Positions 62,819-64,000 of a stretch of DNA of 64,000 bases are shown here, piece by piece (position 1 is the first letter of the stretch; the number at the start of each line of letters is the position of its first letter). A model generated the notes under the pieces. It made no database searches, was not told the DNA's origin, and saw only the letters and a list, made by a program, of their open reading frames with translations. Position numbers and translations under genes: made by a program. The DNA comes from DAIOEK01 sp963708715 (lineage in GTDB: Bacteria > Chloroflexota > Anaerolineae > Anaerolineales > Anaerolineaceae), in NCBI GenBank assembly GCA_963708715.1, contig CAVPSU010000002.1:496001-560000 (forward strand), read 5' to 3'.

Positions 62819-63814
62819 TCATAATCGGATCAGTACCTTCAAGCCTTCACGACGGACAGCAGTTTCAAAGCCTTTCTGGATATCCGCAAGTGGATAACGG
62901 TGCGTAATAAGGGATATCAAATCTACCCGATGATTTGCAACAAGATCAATGGCGCGCGGGTAGGTTGATTTCATACGTCTGACCAGTTTGATGGTTAGTC
63001 CCTTGCGTCTGGCGGTTGAAGCGGTAAAGGAAGTCTGATCGTCATCCGGTATGCCAGCCAATATCACCTTCCCACCTATGGCTACCGCAGAGAAGGCGTC
63101 ATCCACGGCGCCCTGTGCCCCTGCCGCTTCAAAGGCGACATCCACCCCGCGTCCACCTGTGGCTTCAAGCGCAACGGGTTCCGGGAGCTGTCCATCTACC
63201 AGCCAGGCTTGGTCCACGCCCATTGACAAGGCGGCTTCCACCCGGTGTGGAAGGACGTCTGTTCCGATCACTTTCGCTGCACCTACCTGCCGGGCTACCT
63301 GAGCAATCAGCAGGCCAATCGGTCCACACCCGAATACTCCGATGGTCATTCCCGGTTTAATATGAGCCAGGTCCATCGCATGGATGGCCACCCCTAGAGG
63401 TTCCAGCAAAGCGCCTTCCTCATCAGATATCGTGTCTGGGAGTGGATGAATGAATCGTTGATCCCAGGCTACATACTCACGCAACGCACCGTCATCATTG
63501 CCATGACCTGCGAAGCGAATATCAGGACAAAGATTTGGGTCGCCGCGCAGACAAAATTCGCATTTTCCACATGGGATGGCTGGATCGACTGCCACACGCA
63601 CACCCTTTTTCGTGAGAGCGGCAAATTCGTGTCCCAATACCAGCGGTCTGATAATCCGGGCGTCCCCGATCCCGCCTTCGGTAAACCAGTGCAAGTCCGA
63701 TCCGCAGATACCCACAGCGGATACACGGAGCAATTCCTCACCTTCCCGGGGAATCGGAAGAGGTTCTTCAGAAAACCGAATGTCACTCGCTCCATGTAAC
63801 CGTAAGACCTTCAT
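62819..63814 (-). CDS. Zinc-binding sorbitol/threonine-type dehydrogenase
   Basis: 331 aa medium-chain dehydrogenase. Seen: VGICGSDLHWFTEGGIGD (catalytic zinc Cys), VLGHEFAA (His), CGKCEFCLRGDPNLC (structural zinc), GALLEPLGVAIHAMDLA (Glu), and GVFGCGPIGLLIAQVARQVG nucleotide site. Sorbitol/xylitol-type dehydrogenase by pattern. Located 25 bases upstream of araB, so it probably oxidises a pentitol such as L-arabitol or another polyol to feed the araBDA route. Confidence 0.88.
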   Translation of the reverse strand: MKVLRLHGASDIRFSEEPLPIPREGEELLRVSAVGICGSDLHWFTEGGIGDARIIRPLVLGHEFAALTKKGVRVAVDPAIPCGKCEFCLRGDPNLCPDIRFAGHGNDDGALREYVAWDQRFIHPLPDTISDEEGALLEPLGVAIHAMDLAHIKPGMTIGVFGCGPIGLLIAQVARQVGAAKVIGTDVLPHRVEAALSMGVDQAWLVDGQLPEPVALEATGGRGVDVAFEAAGAQGAVDDAFSAVAIGGKVILAGIPDDDQTSFTASTARRKGLTIKLVRRMKSTYPRAIDLVANHRVDLISLITHRYPLADIQKGFETAVRREGLKVLIRL

Positions 63815-63846
63815 GAATCTGGCCTTTCTTTGAGTTTCTTGGATGA

Positions 63847-64000
63847 CTATTGATCCGTGATATCAATGACGAAGTTGTTGAAAAGTCTTGTGCCAGTCTC
63901 AACACTCACCATAATGTAAAAGTTGTTGGCATCCTGAGGCGTCTGGACGGTAGTCACCCATTCTGTGGTTTTACCTGGACTGACCAGTGGAGCGGACACA
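63847..64000 (-). CDS. 3' end of an unidentified gene
   Basis: Open minus-strand frame entering from the right edge and ending in TAG (complement of 63847-63849): SAPLVSPGKTTEWVTTVQTP, DANNFYIMVSVETGTRLFNN, FVIDITDQ. This looks like the end of a beta-sandwich module such as a carbohydrate-binding domain of a secreted glycoside hydrolase, which would suit the neighbouring arabinose genes. Too short for a firm call. Confidence 0.55.
   Translation of the reverse strand, partial: VSAPLVSPGKTTEWVTTVQTPQDANNFYIMVSVETGTRLFNNFVIDITDQ

Noticed and set aside
1..64000. tRNA, rRNA, CRISPR array, insertion sequence or prophage
   Set aside because: None seen on either strand; no transposase, integrase or phage gene, and no repeated spacer structure.

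Overview
The window (about 64 kb, moderate GC by eye) looks like a chromosomal segment of a Chloroflexota bacterium, most likely class Anaerolineae. The hints are an ABC lipoprotein with a long Ala/Pro linker after the lipobox, a MalT/LuxR-type ATPase regulator ending in a SARP-like/BTAD output domain, a DUF5317 - NHLP-like - HD-GYP gene set, and a very large number of sugar oxidoreductases and sugar isomerases. This placement rests on family knowledge; there is no rRNA or tRNA here to test it.

Layout. 1-858: 3' part of a family 2 glycosyltransferase. 1126-13360 (+): one long operon with a HAD phosphatase, a circularly permuted cofactor-independent phosphoglycerate mutase, an archaeal-type phosphoglycerate mutase, a P-loop sugar/nucleoside kinase, ribokinase, a BMP/PnrA-type nucleoside ABC transporter (lipoprotein, ATPase, two permeases) and an ADP-ribosylglycohydrolase-family enzyme; probably nucleoside or ribosyl-compound uptake and salvage. 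13387-16287 (-): membrane protein, HD-GYP protein, NHLP-like small protein, DUF5317 protein and an unlisted-size 35-residue membrane peptide. 16565-19795 (-): a large MalT/SARP regulator. 20122-21571 (+): an exopolysaccharide sugar transferase followed by a broken oxidoreductase-LuxR chimera.

21673-51805: a carbohydrate-catabolic island. A minus-strand operon led by a GntR/UTRA regulator (30475 down to 21673) carries an FGGY kinase, Gfo/Idh/MocA and zinc dehydrogenases, a phosphotriesterase-family hydrolase, a cupin phosphoglucose isomerase, a hydroxyacid dehydrogenase, a KDPG-type aldolase and an AroE-like dehydrogenase. Divergent from it are a sugar isomerase, an oxidoreductase and a FucI-like isomerase, then a ROK regulator, an epimerase, a ribose-type ABC transporter with lipoprotein, two paralogous isomerases and another oxidoreductase. 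Further minus-strand units hold an isomerase, zinc dehydrogenase, VOC protein and Old Yellow Enzyme homologue (49217-45407), and a DeoC-like aldolase with an FGGY kinase (51805-49525). Four copies of an 18-bp near-palindrome (TGTWAT-N6-ATKACA) sit on recognisable sigma70-type promoters and probably form one GntR regulon tying these units together.

52286-52970 is a small graveyard of truncated genes. 53184-57975 (-) is a complete Liv-type ABC transporter (livF, G, M, H and lipoprotein). 58337-58761 is a frameshifted VOC gene. 58944-63814 (-) is an arabinose operon: zinc dehydrogenase, araB, araD, araA with a clear terminator. A partial CDS runs off the right end.

Two points stand out. First, the permuted phosphoglycerate mutase at 1883-3472 carries the canonical C-terminal half before the N-terminal half in one open frame with its own strong ribosome-binding site. 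Second, at least ten genes between 20.9 and 58.6 kb are interrupted by single-base indels or in-frame TAA codons while the flanking 20 kb and the Liv and Ara operons are clean; this is either local decay or local base-calling error, and raw reads would decide.
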